Source: Bathynomus jamesi
Taxonomy: Eukaryota; Arthropoda; Malacostraca; Isopoda; Cirolanidae
NCBI GenBank assembly: GCA_023014485.1
Contig: JAJOZX010003309.1
Location: forward strand, 62,001-126,000
Length of the DNA stretch: 64,000 bases
Reading direction: 5' to 3'
Of the stretch, positions 1 through 10,695 are shown one piece after another (within the stretch, counting starts at the first letter, position 1; each line of letters begins with the position of its first letter). A model generated the notes under the pieces. That model was not told where the DNA came from, ran no database searches, and saw only the letters and a program-made list of their open reading frames with translations. The position numbers and the translations under genes are program-made.

Positions 1-2
1 CG

Positions 3-194
3 GGAGACCAGCCTGATGGACTGATCCCACTATTCCCTTGTCATACTCAAGCGGTCGAGAGACTCATCAAATTAGTAACCGAAGCCTCTGCCAGTGTAAG
101 TGGAATAGAAGAGAGGGACAGATTCATCCGCTCCCGTCTTCACTCCCGAACAAAAATTCCACGATTTGATTCTAAGAAAGATTACCGTATGTAA
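3..194 (+). pseudogene. C-terminal end of a transposon-borne gene (same superfamily as 40-44 kb)
   Basis: The frame is open from the window edge to a TAA at 192-194 (63 codons), so only the C-terminus is visible. It contains the landmark QAVERLIKLVTEAS, which matches SVERAVKLTSEAS near the end of the gene at 40.1-44.1 kb and AERGVKMMSDFANV in the gene at 58.8-61.3 kb. After it comes a basic tail rich in R and K, as in the 40-kb copy. I infer the end of a DNA-transposon-encoded protein of this family. No function can be assigned to this piece alone, and whether the rest is intact lies outside the window. Confidence 0.55.
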
Positions 195-1867
195 ATCGAC
201 ATGCAGCCAAAGGAAGGGTGGTTGGGGCTGGATAGGGTGGAACTCGACGTACAGCCACCTCCTCGTGGTGAGTTCTGGGTTGCTAATTTTATAAAATTAG
301 CAAGCGAGGAGCTGTACTTAGTACTTATCGTACTTATAACATCGCATTAACGTAATTATAATCCACATTTAGACTTTTCTCGGGGACAGAAGATATTACT
401 CGGACAGAAGATATTACTCGAGTCATAAAATTTTGCGTGTGTTATTTCATGCCTAAGCAACAATATAAATGCTATGGGAAATATATGCATTATTTAAGAC
501 AAAGAGCCGATCTGAAAATATGTATATAAATTACCTATTTTTTCAACATTTGACGTTGTTGCCGGGGGCAAAAGATATTAACGTAGGACAACGCGCTTGG
601 AAAAACGATCATATGAGGTCTTTTTCATCGACTTTATAGTTATTAGGAATAATTTTGATGCATATTGAAATATTTTAAAAATTATAAGAAAAATACGTTT
701 TTGACTACTAAAATATGATTTTCATCGCTCTGCCGGGGGCAGAAGATGATTACCTATTAAGCTAAGATTTTGCAGAGGCTATTTTCTCATGCATGCGCAA
801 GTTTTTGTCTCTATTAGAATATGGAAATATGTATTTGCATAAAATGTAAAAATCTTTAGGAGTTTCATTTTTCTGTCGCGTGCTATAGCTAGAAACTTAT
901 GGGTTTCTCGACCTATGTTTATGTAGTATTTTTTCTTTACTTTTGTCTCAAGAGTACACCCTGTGATTTATGAAGCACATTTATGCATCATCCTCTATTG
1001 TTTATAATAAAGAATTAAACCGATCTTCATATAAACTTAAATCATGATTTCATGTTTTACTACAATAATACGTATGCACATTTATTGTCTGAATTACGCA
1101 AATTAAAAAGAGCATTATTATTACTTATTATATTACGTTTGTAAGAATGAAAAGAAGTTAGATAGAAATATGATATACTGTATTGTAATTATTAACGGCA
1201 CTACCAAATAATATATCACACAGAGTCAGAACACAGCGTATGATTAGTCCAAGAAGTCGTATATCTCACTTTGTGTTTATGGATTAAATGGAGAAGTAAC
1301 GTAACGTTCATACGAAATATGCTTCCGAAACACTAGAATATGCAATATACTTTGTATAAGGTAGGGCAGTGTATTTGTCTATATTAATCCATTAATACAC
1401 AGTAACAGTAGGCCCTATATGCGATTATAAAGTTGTTACTTGTTTGGAATTATCTTCACTGCAACAAAATCTGCACTGTATTCTTGTTTTCAAACAAAAG
1501 CTGAACGAAAGAAGATTAACAGAGGAAGAAACCGCATTCGCTGAGAGCAGAAATTATAAATTCCAAGACGAAAACTGAACTAACAACGTTCATTCAGGTT
1601 CATATGCAGCTTGGGGTTTTATTGCAAAATGACTGTGTTAGAAAATTAAGGTGATATAATATTATAATGTTTCAGACCAACAAAGACCCTAGTATCTACT
1701 CATGGCTAGTCTACCTAACTGTGGTTGTAATTGTGTATTGTGCATGTCCTCCGTGGTGGCGGAGGGGACCTAAAATTTTACGTGGGTTCCGAACCACAAA
1801 AACCTTAATTTTACTACCTTAAACTATACCCAGTCTATGAACATTTGCGTCTAATCGATTTTTGGAT
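195..1867. other. AT-rich non-coding stretch with a recurring short motif
   Basis: No ORF, RNA gene or TIR recognised. Four copies of a CGGGGGCAGAAGATATTA-like motif lie near 380, 400, 561 and 731. The stretch may be the 3' flank of the transposon whose gene ends at 194. Confidence 0.5.
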
Positions 1868-2066
1868 CAATGAAAGAAAGCCACCCCCAGGCCTTCTTTA
1901 GTTAGCTTTATAAGGCTAACTAACGAAAATATAACGACCTAACCTAACCAATCGCCAAAGGCGTACAGTTGACCTAACGATTGGTTAGGTTAGGTCGTGA
2001 TATTTTCATTAGTTAGCCTTATAAAGCTAACTAAAGAAGGCTGGGGGTGGCTTTCTTTTATTGATC
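1868..2066. repeat. Hairpin (palindromic) repeat with TTAGG-like core, copy 1
   Basis: Two inverted arms of about 91 bp (1868-1958 and 1975-2066) enclose a short centre. The arms carry CCTAACCTAACCAATCG and its complement, resembling the arthropod telomere repeat (TTAGG)n without being a tandem array. Related cores occur at 10.4-10.6, 24.8-25.0 and 62.7-62.9 kb. The right arm runs into and truncates the reverse-transcriptase C-terminus that starts at 2058. No protein is encoded, so this is a MITE-like fold-back repeat. Confidence 0.8.
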
Positions 2067-2906
2067 CCAATTTTTAAACATGTTTATAGACGTGTTACTT
2101 ATTACTTCTACCGGCAAACTATTCCAGCTGTTTACTATTCTATGCGTAAAAGAGTTTTTGGCAACTGCTGTCTCGAACCTTCTACTTGTCAGCTTACATC
2201 CGTTATTTCTAGTTCTATTATATTGTGCTATTTCGAAAAAGCTATCTCTATTTACGTTATCGAACCCATTCATAATTTTAAAAACCTGGATTAGATCACC
2301 CCTCAGCCTCCTAGTCTCGAGTGCAGTAAATTTTAACTCCTTAAGCCTATCCTCGTAAGACTTTGACTTAAGCGACGAAATCATCTTAGTTGCTCGTCTT
2401 TGAACGCTTTCGATTTTGTCTATATCCTTGCGCATATGCGGATTCCAAAATTGGATCGCGTACTTCAAATGGGGTTTAACTAATGATTTATAAAGAGGAA
2501 CAATAATATCGCGCGATTTGTACTTAAAATTCCTAGCTATAAAACCTAGTACTTTGTTCGCCTTATTGACCGCTGCTGTACTTTGTTTCGACACTTTTAA
2601 ATCACCAGTGACGATAACTCCTAAATCTTTTTCCTGATCTACGCTTGCCAACTCCTTCACTGACATAATATACGCAAAATTACAGTTACGCGAACCTATA
2701 TGTAAAATTTTGCACTTATCAACGTTAAATCTCATTTGCCATGTGACTGACCAATCTATGATTTTATTCAGATCTTCCTGGATTTTACCTCTATCTTCGT
2801 CATTAATTGCCCTCCACCCAACTTCGTGTCATCCGCAAACTTTGAAACTGTACTGACTAGGCCGACATCTAACTCATTAATATATCTAAGATAAAGCAAG
2901 GGGCTC
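2058..2906 (-). pseudogene. Non-LTR retrotransposon reverse transcriptase, C-terminal half (split by the 18-kb element)
   Basis: The minus-strand reading gives the end of the RT palm/thumb and C-terminal region. Landmarks are the active-site block FADDT near 2,840-2,860 (in a shifted frame), MRFNVDKCKILHIGSRN, DLGVIV and VQRRATK. This pattern is typical of CR1/Jockey-like non-LTR elements and is almost line-for-line that of the better copy at 32.35-33.23 kb. The matching N-terminal half lies 18 kb away at 21,005-22,668 on the same strand. Both halves stop at the same point, just after SGVPQGSVL, and share GGCTC, so this was one element cut by insertion. The 3' end is truncated inside the hairpin at 1868-2066. 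The enzyme would copy the element's RNA at a nicked target. This copy is dead. Confidence 0.85.
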
Positions 2907-3057
2907 GGTAGTATGATGGCATTTGGGGAAAGGAAGTTCGGGGTGCTGTGAAATCCTGCCCTTGTAGGGGCCCCTGAAAGCCTTCGCCTCCGTTATAAGG
3001 GGCCCCCTGAAAGCCTTCGCCTCCGTTATAAGGGGCCCCCTTCCTTAAGCTCCTCAC
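2907..3057 (-). other. Outward-reading ORF in the left TIR with 11-residue repeats
   Basis: An ORF starts with ATG at 3057 and begins MRSLRKGAPYNGGEGFQGA. The 33-bp DNA unit makes an 11-residue repeat built on YNGGEGFQGA, two copies here. The mirror ORF in the right TIR (20,821-21,004) begins with the same start and has three copies, so the copy-number difference keeps frame. It may be a real small protein or just an open GC-rich repeat. No family recognised. Confidence 0.25.
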
Positions 3058-3660
3058 CCCATTTACGGGGTGTCGCCGTCCTTAATGAAGGGAATTTTCC
3101 CCTTGAGGGCCCCTTCCGGGGCCCCCCTCCTTCGAAAAAAAAATTCGTCTTCAACTTCCTTCAAAAAAAGAAAATTCTTATCAACTTTCACGGTCTTTCA
3201 AAACAAACAAACATTCGAGTACTTTTTGTTCCGATGCGCTCCGTCGTGTTCGTGGATCCACTAGTTCCAATACTGTATCATCTCTTCAAATGTATCACCG
3301 CTTTCGTATGTTAGCAATTGCGAACATCACAAAATAGAAACTCAGCCTAAACACGTTTTAAATCATTAACAATTTCTTTGTTTAATATTTGCATTATATG
3401 AAGTTAAATAAAAATATTAAATAAAATTAATATAAAACATTTTATTTTCAATTATAGGGGTAACTTTTCCTTTCCCTAATTAAAATTCATTTATTCTACA
3501 CTAATATGAAATGAAGCGAAATGAAATGAATTGAAAATGTTTATTGGCAGACTGTAGTCCATATGACAAATATTATTGAGCTACATTATGCAGTTAGACT
3601 AAAATATACACGTTAAGCCAACATAGCTATTATTATTTACCCTCAATTATCATCTTAAAC

Positions 3661-3677
3661 GATATTATTTATTTATC

Positions 3678-3710
<33 letters not shown>
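3661..3710. repeat. (TA)n microsatellite within the left TIR
   Basis: A run of TA dinucleotides. The matching place in the right TIR (about 20,078-20,160) has a longer version with an extra CACGTG-containing insert. Confidence 0.95.
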
Positions 3711-3712
<2 letters not shown>

Positions 3713-4271
3713 ATAAGTTTTACTGATTCAATGTACGATATTTGCATAATTCTTTGCTAAGTACGTTAATTATAATAGGCAACTCAGTTCACAATCTTGG
3801 CAGATTTTCCAGGCTAATTAATAATAATCAATTTTAAATGTATGTAATTTTTTCTAGTAATTTAACTGTAACGAGAAATAGTTAATTATTATTGTTACCA
3901 AGTATTGTCTATAAATTACACAGGCCTGCGAGAACTTACTTTGTAGGAGAGATTTTCCTACTAATAACTGATTTTATATGAATCAATTACTCTGATTTCG
4001 AATAAGGTATCCATTTTTCTATCACGTAAGGATTTTCTGCAAACTGGAAGGGAAAAGCAGCTACATACATAAATATTATTTATTTCAATTTACATTAGGT
4101 ACCTATTTCGTTTTTTATGCTAATTACAAATACAAACAACTTTAAAAAGGAAGAATGCTATTAAAATCAATTACATATCCATCTTTATTTAGGCCGCGTT
4201 TTCTTGTGGTCATACGCGCTGCTCCTTTTTTTATGTAATAATTCTGTAGCACCCCATTTCAACATCCAGCA

Positions 4272-4735
4272 GTAAGCAGTCGTCATGTTGACGCCACACC
4301 TTCAATGATATCTCGGTAGTTTTTAATCAAAATTAAATTGACTAAGTTTTAATGAAAACTACTTACATGTGTAATATGAAATATATTTTGTGAAATTCTG
4401 CACGTAATGTCGAAAAATTAATATTATTTTCGGAACCAGCGTGCAAAAATTACTATTCAGATGATAAATTACGAACAACAAAACCATCTACTAGCCCCTA
4501 TTATGTATTCATATTCAGAGATAACTGCAGATACGTCTCCTTTTATAGTGCTTCAAATGTAAAATTTAATTTCAAAACGCTTTATCATGTAACATTGGAG
4601 GATATATTTTAAATGGCGACTCTACCCCAGTCTTGTTATATATTTCTCGCAGTAATTGTTTTCAGACTAGTAGTGAAGTTTAACTTTCTTTTGACGACTA
4701 TTAGTTGTTACTAATCTTGTTATTATATATATATA
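4272..4735. other. AT-rich interior of the 18-kb element
   Basis: No gene or repeat recognised between the left TIR and the inserted TIR element, apart from a short (TA)n ending at 4736. Confidence 0.5.
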
Positions 4736-5220
4736 TTAGGGTGTTTCATACCTATAGGGTAAAATAAAAATGAGCTTGGAGTTTTAATCCACACGTTTCT
4801 CCGTATTCTAAAGAACGTTTGTGCAAGTTTGAACCAGATCGCGCTGCATTTAGAGGTCCCTAACTTTGACGACTTTTTGTCAGTTCATTTCTCGCCTGCC
4901 TGCAGTGAAGACGGTTTTCTTCGTCACTTGAGCGGTTCGTGTTGTATAGCCTATTGGACAACTATGGAGGTAATTATATATGCTACTAATTATCTCATTT
5001 TACTGTGGTATTGAAATTTATTATTATTTAATTTCTGTCATTTTACTGTGGTAGTGATATTTATTATTAATATTACATGAAATTAATTAGTCTGTTGCAT
5101 ATTGGACAACTAAGCTGGTAATTATTTATGATACTAATTAATGTAATTTTACTGCGGTATTGAAATTTATTTAATTAATGAATTGTCAAAGAGAACGTAG
5201 TGTACACGTATCAGTTTTAT

Positions 5221-5415
5221 AAATAAAGAAAAGCAGTAACTGGGACTCGAACCAGTGTCATAGCCGTTTGGCGGCATCGCTCAAGTCGGCGTACACAGCA
5301 CGCTATCCACTCCCTAGATGGTGTAGTGGATAGCGTGCTGTGTACGCCGACTTGAGCGATGCCGCCAAACGGCTATGACACTGGTTCGAGTCCCAGTTAC
5401 TGCTTTTCTTTATTT
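5221..5415. repeat. Near-perfect 195-bp palindrome carrying a tRNA-like sequence in each arm
   Basis: The arms at 5221-5311 and 5325-5415 are exact complements as far as I can read, around a centre of about 13 bp. Each arm reads outward as a tRNA-like unit with box-A-like GTGTAGTGGATAGCG and box-B-like GGTTCGAGTCC. It lies in the 5' intron region of the element C gene. This is a tRNA-derived hairpin, either a SINE fold-back or a MITE that captured tRNA promoter boxes. Confidence 0.8.
5317..5402 (+). pseudogene. tRNA-like sequence (right arm of the palindrome)
   Basis: A-box and B-box-like motifs are spaced as in a tRNA with a long variable region, but the acceptor and T stems do not pair cleanly and I cannot assign an anticodon. 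The left arm carries the same sequence on the minus strand. Probably a pseudogene or SINE promoter head. Confidence 0.4.
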
Positions 5416-5481
5416 AATTAATGAAATTAATTACGATGTGAAATTATTTCTGTGGAATTATTTAGTTTGTTTTCTTTTCCA

Positions 5482-6373
5482 GGTGTCTACCAGAGCGAAA
5501 ACAGAAGTGTTTCTTATTGGCCAGACGGATGCGAACATCACATCAAGTGGCCTTCCAACTCAGTTGCAAGTACTCAAAAAGTACTTTTACCACCAAAAGG
5601 AGCAAAAATTTGGATGTACTAAATGCCTGAACCTGTGCCTGGATGCCTGTCTCATATTTTGGGAGAGAGCGAGAATCCCCATGATGCGTCGAGATTCGGC
5701 CTTGAGGAAGATGGAATCCCTTCTCAAGGAATACGACCGGCTTGTGAAGCACAAGTCACATAAAGCAGAGTCCTTCCGAGTGAAGGAGGCGATGTTCAAG
5801 GAGGCAATAGCGAAGGAGATCATGGACATTGCTCATTCACAGGCTAAGGAAATGATGAAGAATCAGGAGGACATCCACTTTCTCGACATGCAGCGTGAAG
5901 ATCCAAATTCCTGCAGCATGGGCCCTGTTGACATGAAGCTTCACTATAAGGAGATTAGGAAAAGGAAGAGGCTGGACAAGATTAAGGAACAACAGGAGAA
6001 GGCCAGGAAGGAACAAGGAGCTGCAGAAGATACGGGGGCTTTAGTGATTTCAACTTCGTCAGAGACTGACTCAGATGTCGTTGACCCAACCGTGGAAGTT
6101 TTTCCATCCTCCTCCAAGGGAAATACCAAGAAGCGACGCAGGAATCTGATCTCACAGGATGTGACGACTACCTACGATCGGCTGAATATTTCGTACCGCG
6201 ATTCAGCTATGTCGTACGCTGCAGCGGCTAAATCACTAGGTTTTGACTTGGATGAACTGTCCATTTCTGCCAGTACCATGTACCGCACACGCAAGGCTCT
6301 CAGGAAGGTGGCTGTGATGCAGCATAGGGCGAAATACCCGAATAAAACCAAGAAGGATTTCATGGACAAATGA
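5482..6373 (+). CDS. Element C protein (N-terminal-type domain of the transposon superfamily)
   Basis: An uninterrupted frame of about 297 codons follows a polypyrimidine tract and TTTTCCAG at 5474-5481, so I take this as an exon; the frame is also open upstream to an ATG at 5375, but that part lies in the palindrome and looks intronic. Landmarks are FWERARIPMMRRDSALRKM, then EIMDIAHSQAKEMM, then EDIHFLDMQRE. These align with LFDIGAPDA and EDIRFYEDQ at 60.4-61.0 kb and with LDKLFDISA and REYLRDQR at 43.2-43.9 kb. A coiled, K/E/R-rich middle with RKRKRLDKIKEQQEKARKEQ is followed by an acidic serine-rich stretch and a KKRRR signal. The C-terminus is likely helical. The catalytic-looking D/H/E block of the longer relatives is absent, so it is perhaps a DNA-binding or accessory protein of a short derivative. 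Confidence 0.6.
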
Positions 6374-6627
6374 TTCGCAAGAAGTGGTTATGTTTTTTGT
6401 ATCTTTGTGAAAATGTGTAGTGAAATGGTACTCGTTTGTTGAATAAAAATTCATTGACAGATTTTTGTTTAATTTTTTCCGTTTATGATCTGCCAGAGCA
6501 TCAAACTGGGGACCTGTAAACTTTAAACTATTGAATTAATACTTCGGTTTATCAGTCTCCTCAGCAAATGGAACAAGGGGATCCATGTGGATTAAAATTT
6601 TTCCAAACTTTTAATTTATGAAACACC

Positions 6628-6628
<1 letters not shown>

Positions 6629-6670
<42 letters not shown>

Positions 6671-7393
6671 ATACAATATCCAAATAAGTAGGTTTGGGTT
6701 AAAAAAACCTTTCTTAATAGATGCAATTAAAGAAAACGGGATGTCGAGTTTGTGGGAGGTTAGCATTTTTAAATAGATTCAGTGGGAAATAGGTACTGAA
6801 AGTTGATAGATTTTTCATCAACAATCATACTAGTTGCAGTCATAATGAGCGCCTATTCACATTACCTTAATTATCACTTCTCTAATTTATCGACTGTTCA
6901 CATTCCTCATAATTCTCATAATAAACGTACTTGTTCTTTTCACTTTTCTTTCGCACCAGCCAATCACAGTATTTACATCAATCACACAGAACGTACATGC
7001 TTATTAATTTTGTCACAAGCTGTACCAAACATGTCTTCACAAACTCAAGCGTACCGTTATACAACGTTTAAAATGTTATAATTTAATACTTTATGATATC
7101 AGACCTCGTATAAAAAACATCATTTTCTGTACAAAAGGCCACAAAAATACTTTCAATCCTAATATATTTACGTATAAAACGCACCATACGCTTTTCCACC
7201 TGTATTAAAAATGTAAAACTGAAAGTTGTATCATCATGCGAGCTTAGATCCTGCGAAGACGTAAGTGAGCCCTAACATTTAATTTAAAATTATTTAACAG
7301 ACCATTCGAGAGAACTGTACACTGACCTCATTATAACTTCTGGCTCATAATAACCCGCCATGCATATTTACACGAGTCGAATTTAAATATATG

Positions 7394-7453
<60 letters not shown>

Positions 7454-7612
7454 ATGAGTCTGTATGCGTCATTCCAACAGAAGACAGGAAGTATCTGAAC
7501 TCTGTTTTTTCCCATCACTGTCCTCCTCAGCTGGTCTTTTTACATGTCTCGTCTACCCTGTGAGCAGTCCAGCATACTCTCAAACATGCTCTTCTTACTA
7601 CAGGGCTCTAAT
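6629..7612. other. Non-coding, AT-rich, with long (TA)n runs
   Basis: Large (TA)n arrays at about 6632-6666 and 7396-7453. The ORF at 6803-7081 has no recognisable features. Nothing else supported. Confidence 0.5.
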
Positions 7613-8945
7613 AAACCTTAGCCCCCCCCCCCCCCGCCAATGGCCTAAACCATTAGAGGTACAGTAAAACTAAAAATACCTTACAAAAGAGAATTTAATC
7701 CTGCATTTAATGAGAAACAATTAAAACTTGGTGTTCCCGCCATTGGCTTCCAAGACAGCCTGAATTCGCTTTGGGTAGCTTGCCAAAAGTGATGTGAATA
7801 GATCTTGATCGTTGCGCAAATTTGCTAAAACAGTTTCAATGTGTTGCGTCATTGTATCCTTCGAAAATCGATTTGCTGCAGGTACTTGAAACAAGAGACA
7901 TTCAACCTTGTCCTTTATAACTGATCCAATGTGTTCACAGATGTTCAGGTCAGGAGAATTTCCTGGCCATTCTTCATTTCCAAAGAAATCGATCTCATGG
8001 TTCCGCAACAACTGTTGAGTGGCTAATGCCTTAAAGCAGGGGGCCTTATCGACATCCATAACATTGTTTGGGTTTCTTAGAAAAGGAATGACATGCTGGG
8101 ATAGAATAATATCACGAAAATACTGTCCATCCCCACTCTGACCATTTGGCTTCAGCACCCACATGAGCTTTGCAGTGAACAAAACAAACACCAACACAGT
8201 CTGGACTTTTTAATAATTCGCGATAATATTCATTGTCATCGATTTCATCTGGTGTTGTGGCCTACACTCGATCATTTTGGAAGTTAGGCCGACGTGTTAC
8301 GTAAACAAAAAATTCATCGGAGACAGCTAAATGCATGAAATCATCCACATCCCAATCTTCAAGATAATGGGCAAACCACATTCTGTCATCGATGTAAAGT
8401 TGAGTTTTTCTTGGCTTTGGAAGTTCATGCCAAGGCTTTAAACCTTGCCTATGACGGTACAGTCGAATGATCTCACCACTAACGATCTTTCCTCTCAACA
8501 CTTCGCTCTCTCTAGAAAGTTTAGCACAGCTGTTTTTCCTCTTACGCGTACCGCTTTCAATGATGTCATTTGTTTCCTGAGAGAGTGGCAAATTTGGGCG
8601 CCCAGATTTGGTTGTATCCATTTCACATTCATCCAAAGTTTTATTCCAATTTGTTTTGACGAAGTCCTCACTTCTTCGCAACTTTCTGGCGACCCATGAA
8701 CGTGTTATAAAGGTGGCTCCAGCATCACGAGCTTCCCGAAATGTTATTGCTCGTATGCGATCTATCACACGTTGCCTCTCCGAATCACCAATTAATTGAG
8801 AAGCCATTATATTATCACTTTATCAGCTACAGTAATTTTAATACCTGCAATAAATAAAGAATTTTATATACAGTATTTTTATAATCACTAAAAACTATTT
8901 CGATATAAGTAAACATGTAAGCTGCAAATGGCGGGGCTAAGGTTT
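7613..8945 (-). mobile_element. Tc1/mariner-superfamily transposon with short TIRs
   Basis: The ends read AAACCTTAGCCCC at 7613 (expanded to a poly-C run) and, inverted, GGGGCTAAGGTTT at about 8933-8945. It encloses one transposase gene on the minus strand. I could not define the target duplication with certainty. Confidence 0.7.
7721..8807 (-). pseudogene. Tc1/mariner-type DDE transposase, one frame break
   Basis: The N-terminal part (8807-8262) starts MASQLIGDSERQRVIDRIRA and contains a helix-turn-helix region with the SGRPNLP linker and the first acidic site in LAVSDEFFVYV. The frame changes near 8,200-8,260 and continues to 7721 with the remaining sites: MDVDKAPCFKA (second D) and PGNSPDLNICEHIG (third site, PDLN..E pattern). 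This is the order expected of an IS630/Tc1 DDE catalytic core, which would cut the TIRs and join them at a TA. Total length of about 340 residues is normal. The break makes this copy inactive unless the reading is misassembled. Confidence 0.8.
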
Positions 8946-9400
8946 TCTGGAACCCCTTATATCCCTTACTACACATGCATGCATCTTACACACTACACAG
9001 TCTTTTCAAAAAAGGTGTAGTTTCAATAGCCTGGGAAATTCAGCAATTGGCCCCTCCTTTCTGCCTGCATCGTATATATTACTAAGCAAGTCTCTCTACA
9101 GTTTCCAGGTTTCCTTATTGTCTAAAATTTGTAGTTTTTTCTTATTGCTTTCCTTATTGTATCGGACACCACAACCGATTTTAAATGGTATTTAAGTATT
9201 ATGTTCAGCAGCATACCTAGATAACCCTGCCACAGCCTAGTTTCTTAGCATAATCATGAAACATGAAACAAGATTATATTAATATATACAGTATATATAT
9301 ATATATAATATACAGTATATTAATATAATCTTGTTTCATATATATGCACACAGTATATCATTTTATGTATATATTATATTATATAGTATATTTATATATA
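8946..9400. other. Non-coding spacer with a TA-rich hairpin at 9263-9339
   Basis: The sequence ATGAAACAAGATTATATTAA at 9263 and its complement ending at 9339 form a 77-bp hairpin centred on (TA)n. No gene seen. Confidence 0.6.
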
Positions 9401-10110
9401 CAGGGTGTCCCATAAGTCCGGCATCATAGGAAAAATAATAAAAAAAGACAAAACAAAAGCTTTTATTTACAGAACGTGTTCAATATGTCCACCATTGTTT
9501 TCAATACACAAATTCAGACGTGATACTCAGTCAGCAAGCACACGGTGAATGATGTCAGGAGTAATGGTGTTACATGCCCCAATAATGCGCTGCCGCAAAT
9601 GTTCAACACTCCTAATTTTCTCTGCGTATACCAGCGCTTTCAAGTGGCCCCAGAGATAAAAATCTAGTGGCGTGAGATCCGGGCTTCTAGCTGGCCATTC
9701 CACAGGCCCTCGACGTCCTATCCAATGACCAGGGAATTGTTGGTACAGGTATTCCCCTACTTCGGTGCTGTAATGTGCAGGAGCGCCGTCTTGCTGGAAT
9801 CATGTTGGGAAATTTCCTTCTTCGTTCAAGACACTGGGAAATGCTTCTTCCTTGAGCATACGTAGGTAGGTGCCTCCAGTGACATGTTCATCGAAAAAGA
9901 GGAGGCCTATGATGCGATCCTTCCAAATTCCACACCATACCATCACCCGAGATACACCTTGTTCCTTTGAAAAGGTATATACCAGTGAGGGTTGTTTTGA
10001 GACCAGTAGCGGGTGTTCTGTCGATTTACCTCACTATTTCCATAAGAAACAGCCTCGTCACTGAACAGAATGATGGACGGGAAATTGGCATCCCGAGCAT
10101 AAGAAAAATA
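9401..10110 (-). pseudogene. Mariner-like (DUF4817-type) transposase remnant
   Basis: The 3' terminus is CAGGGTGTCCCATAAG, abutting TA, as in the mariner copies at 54.0 and 57.1 kb. Minus-strand translation gives the catalytic core in order with several frame breaks: FFDEHVTGGTY, then QQDGAPAHYSTEVGEYL (second D), then WPARSPDLTPLDFYLWGHLK (third D in a WPARSPDLTPLD block). The N-terminal DNA-binding half is not recognisable beyond about 10,110. An old copy, transposase-type function only by descent. Confidence 0.8.
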
Positions 10111-10151
10111 TGAATTATGATTTGTAGAAATAGAAAAATATGAATTTCATA

Positions 10152-10695
10152 GGAATACCCAGCCGCCTGCCATCATCTGGACTCGTATCTTGCGGAATTC
10201 ATGTGGCGACAAGGTACCGAAAGCAGCGACGTTTTTTCTGCGATTTTAGATTACATAAAGACATTTTGGCCCCCTACTAACTGATTATCGCTTACATATT
10301 AACTAATTTCATTCAAATGATTAATAAATTCGGCACTTTTGTATTATCGGGACTACCAAACTGTTTATGATGTATTTTTGCTCCAGTCATTTTCGTTTAA
10401 ACTAACGAAAATATCACAACTTAACCTAACCAATTATCAAAGGCGTACAGTTGACCTAACCGGGCATTCAATCAACCTAACTGGGCATTCAGTTGACCTA
10501 ACCGGGCATTTTCCGTTATATTAACCTGTTAGGTTAATTCAATGCCCGGTTAAGCCAATTGAATGCCCGATTAGGTCAACTGTACGCCCTTGATGATTGG
10601 TTAGGTTAAGTTGTGATATTTTCGTTAGTTTAAACGAAAATGACGAGAGCAAAAATACATAACAAACGGTTTGGTGGCGGGCGGTTGGGTATTCC
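10152..10695. repeat. Fold-back repeat, TTAGG-like hairpin copy 2, with its own short TIRs
   Basis: The outer ends are GGAATACCCAGCCGCCTGCC (10152-10171) and an inverted match ending at 10695. Inside, 10349-10678 folds into an imperfect hairpin of about 155-bp arms. Each arm contains CTAACGAAAATATCACAAC, CTTAACCTAACCAAT and repeats of GACCTAACCGGGCATTC. The unit GGGCATTCA is repeated several times with a 20-bp spacing. Confidence 0.75.

Larger units (their letters stand above)
2907..4271 (+). repeat. Left terminal inverted repeat of the 18-kb element
   Basis: Inverted match to 19,515-21,004 with scattered substitutions and small indels. The outer 230 bp is GC-rich with two 33-bp units (2967-3035); the remainder is AT-rich. 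A segment near 3240-3300 with CGTGGATCCACTAG has no counterpart in the right arm. Similarity ends near CAACATCCAGC at about 4271. Confidence 0.85.
4739..6628 (+). mobile_element. 1.9-kb TIR transposon (element C) with one intact ORF
   Basis: The ends are GGGTGTTTCATA at 4739 and its complement TATGAAACACCC at 6617-6628. A second shared block, TTTTAATCCACA, lies about 40-45 bp inside each end. The flanks are TTA and TAA within (TA)n, compatible with a TA target duplication. The single gene is the coding region at 5482-6373. Elements at 39.84 and 58.31 kb have the same flank type and related proteins. The outer TGTTTCATA block also resembles the mariner end at 57.12 kb, so TIR identity alone does not settle the family. 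Confidence 0.65.

Noticed and set aside
1868..2066. Interstitial telomere (TTAGG)n
   Set aside because: Only two or three degenerate repeats per arm within a hairpin; no tandem array.
5375..5481. Upstream extension of the element C ORF to ATG 5375
   Set aside because: This part overlaps the tRNA palindrome and precedes a good splice acceptor, so it is more likely intron.
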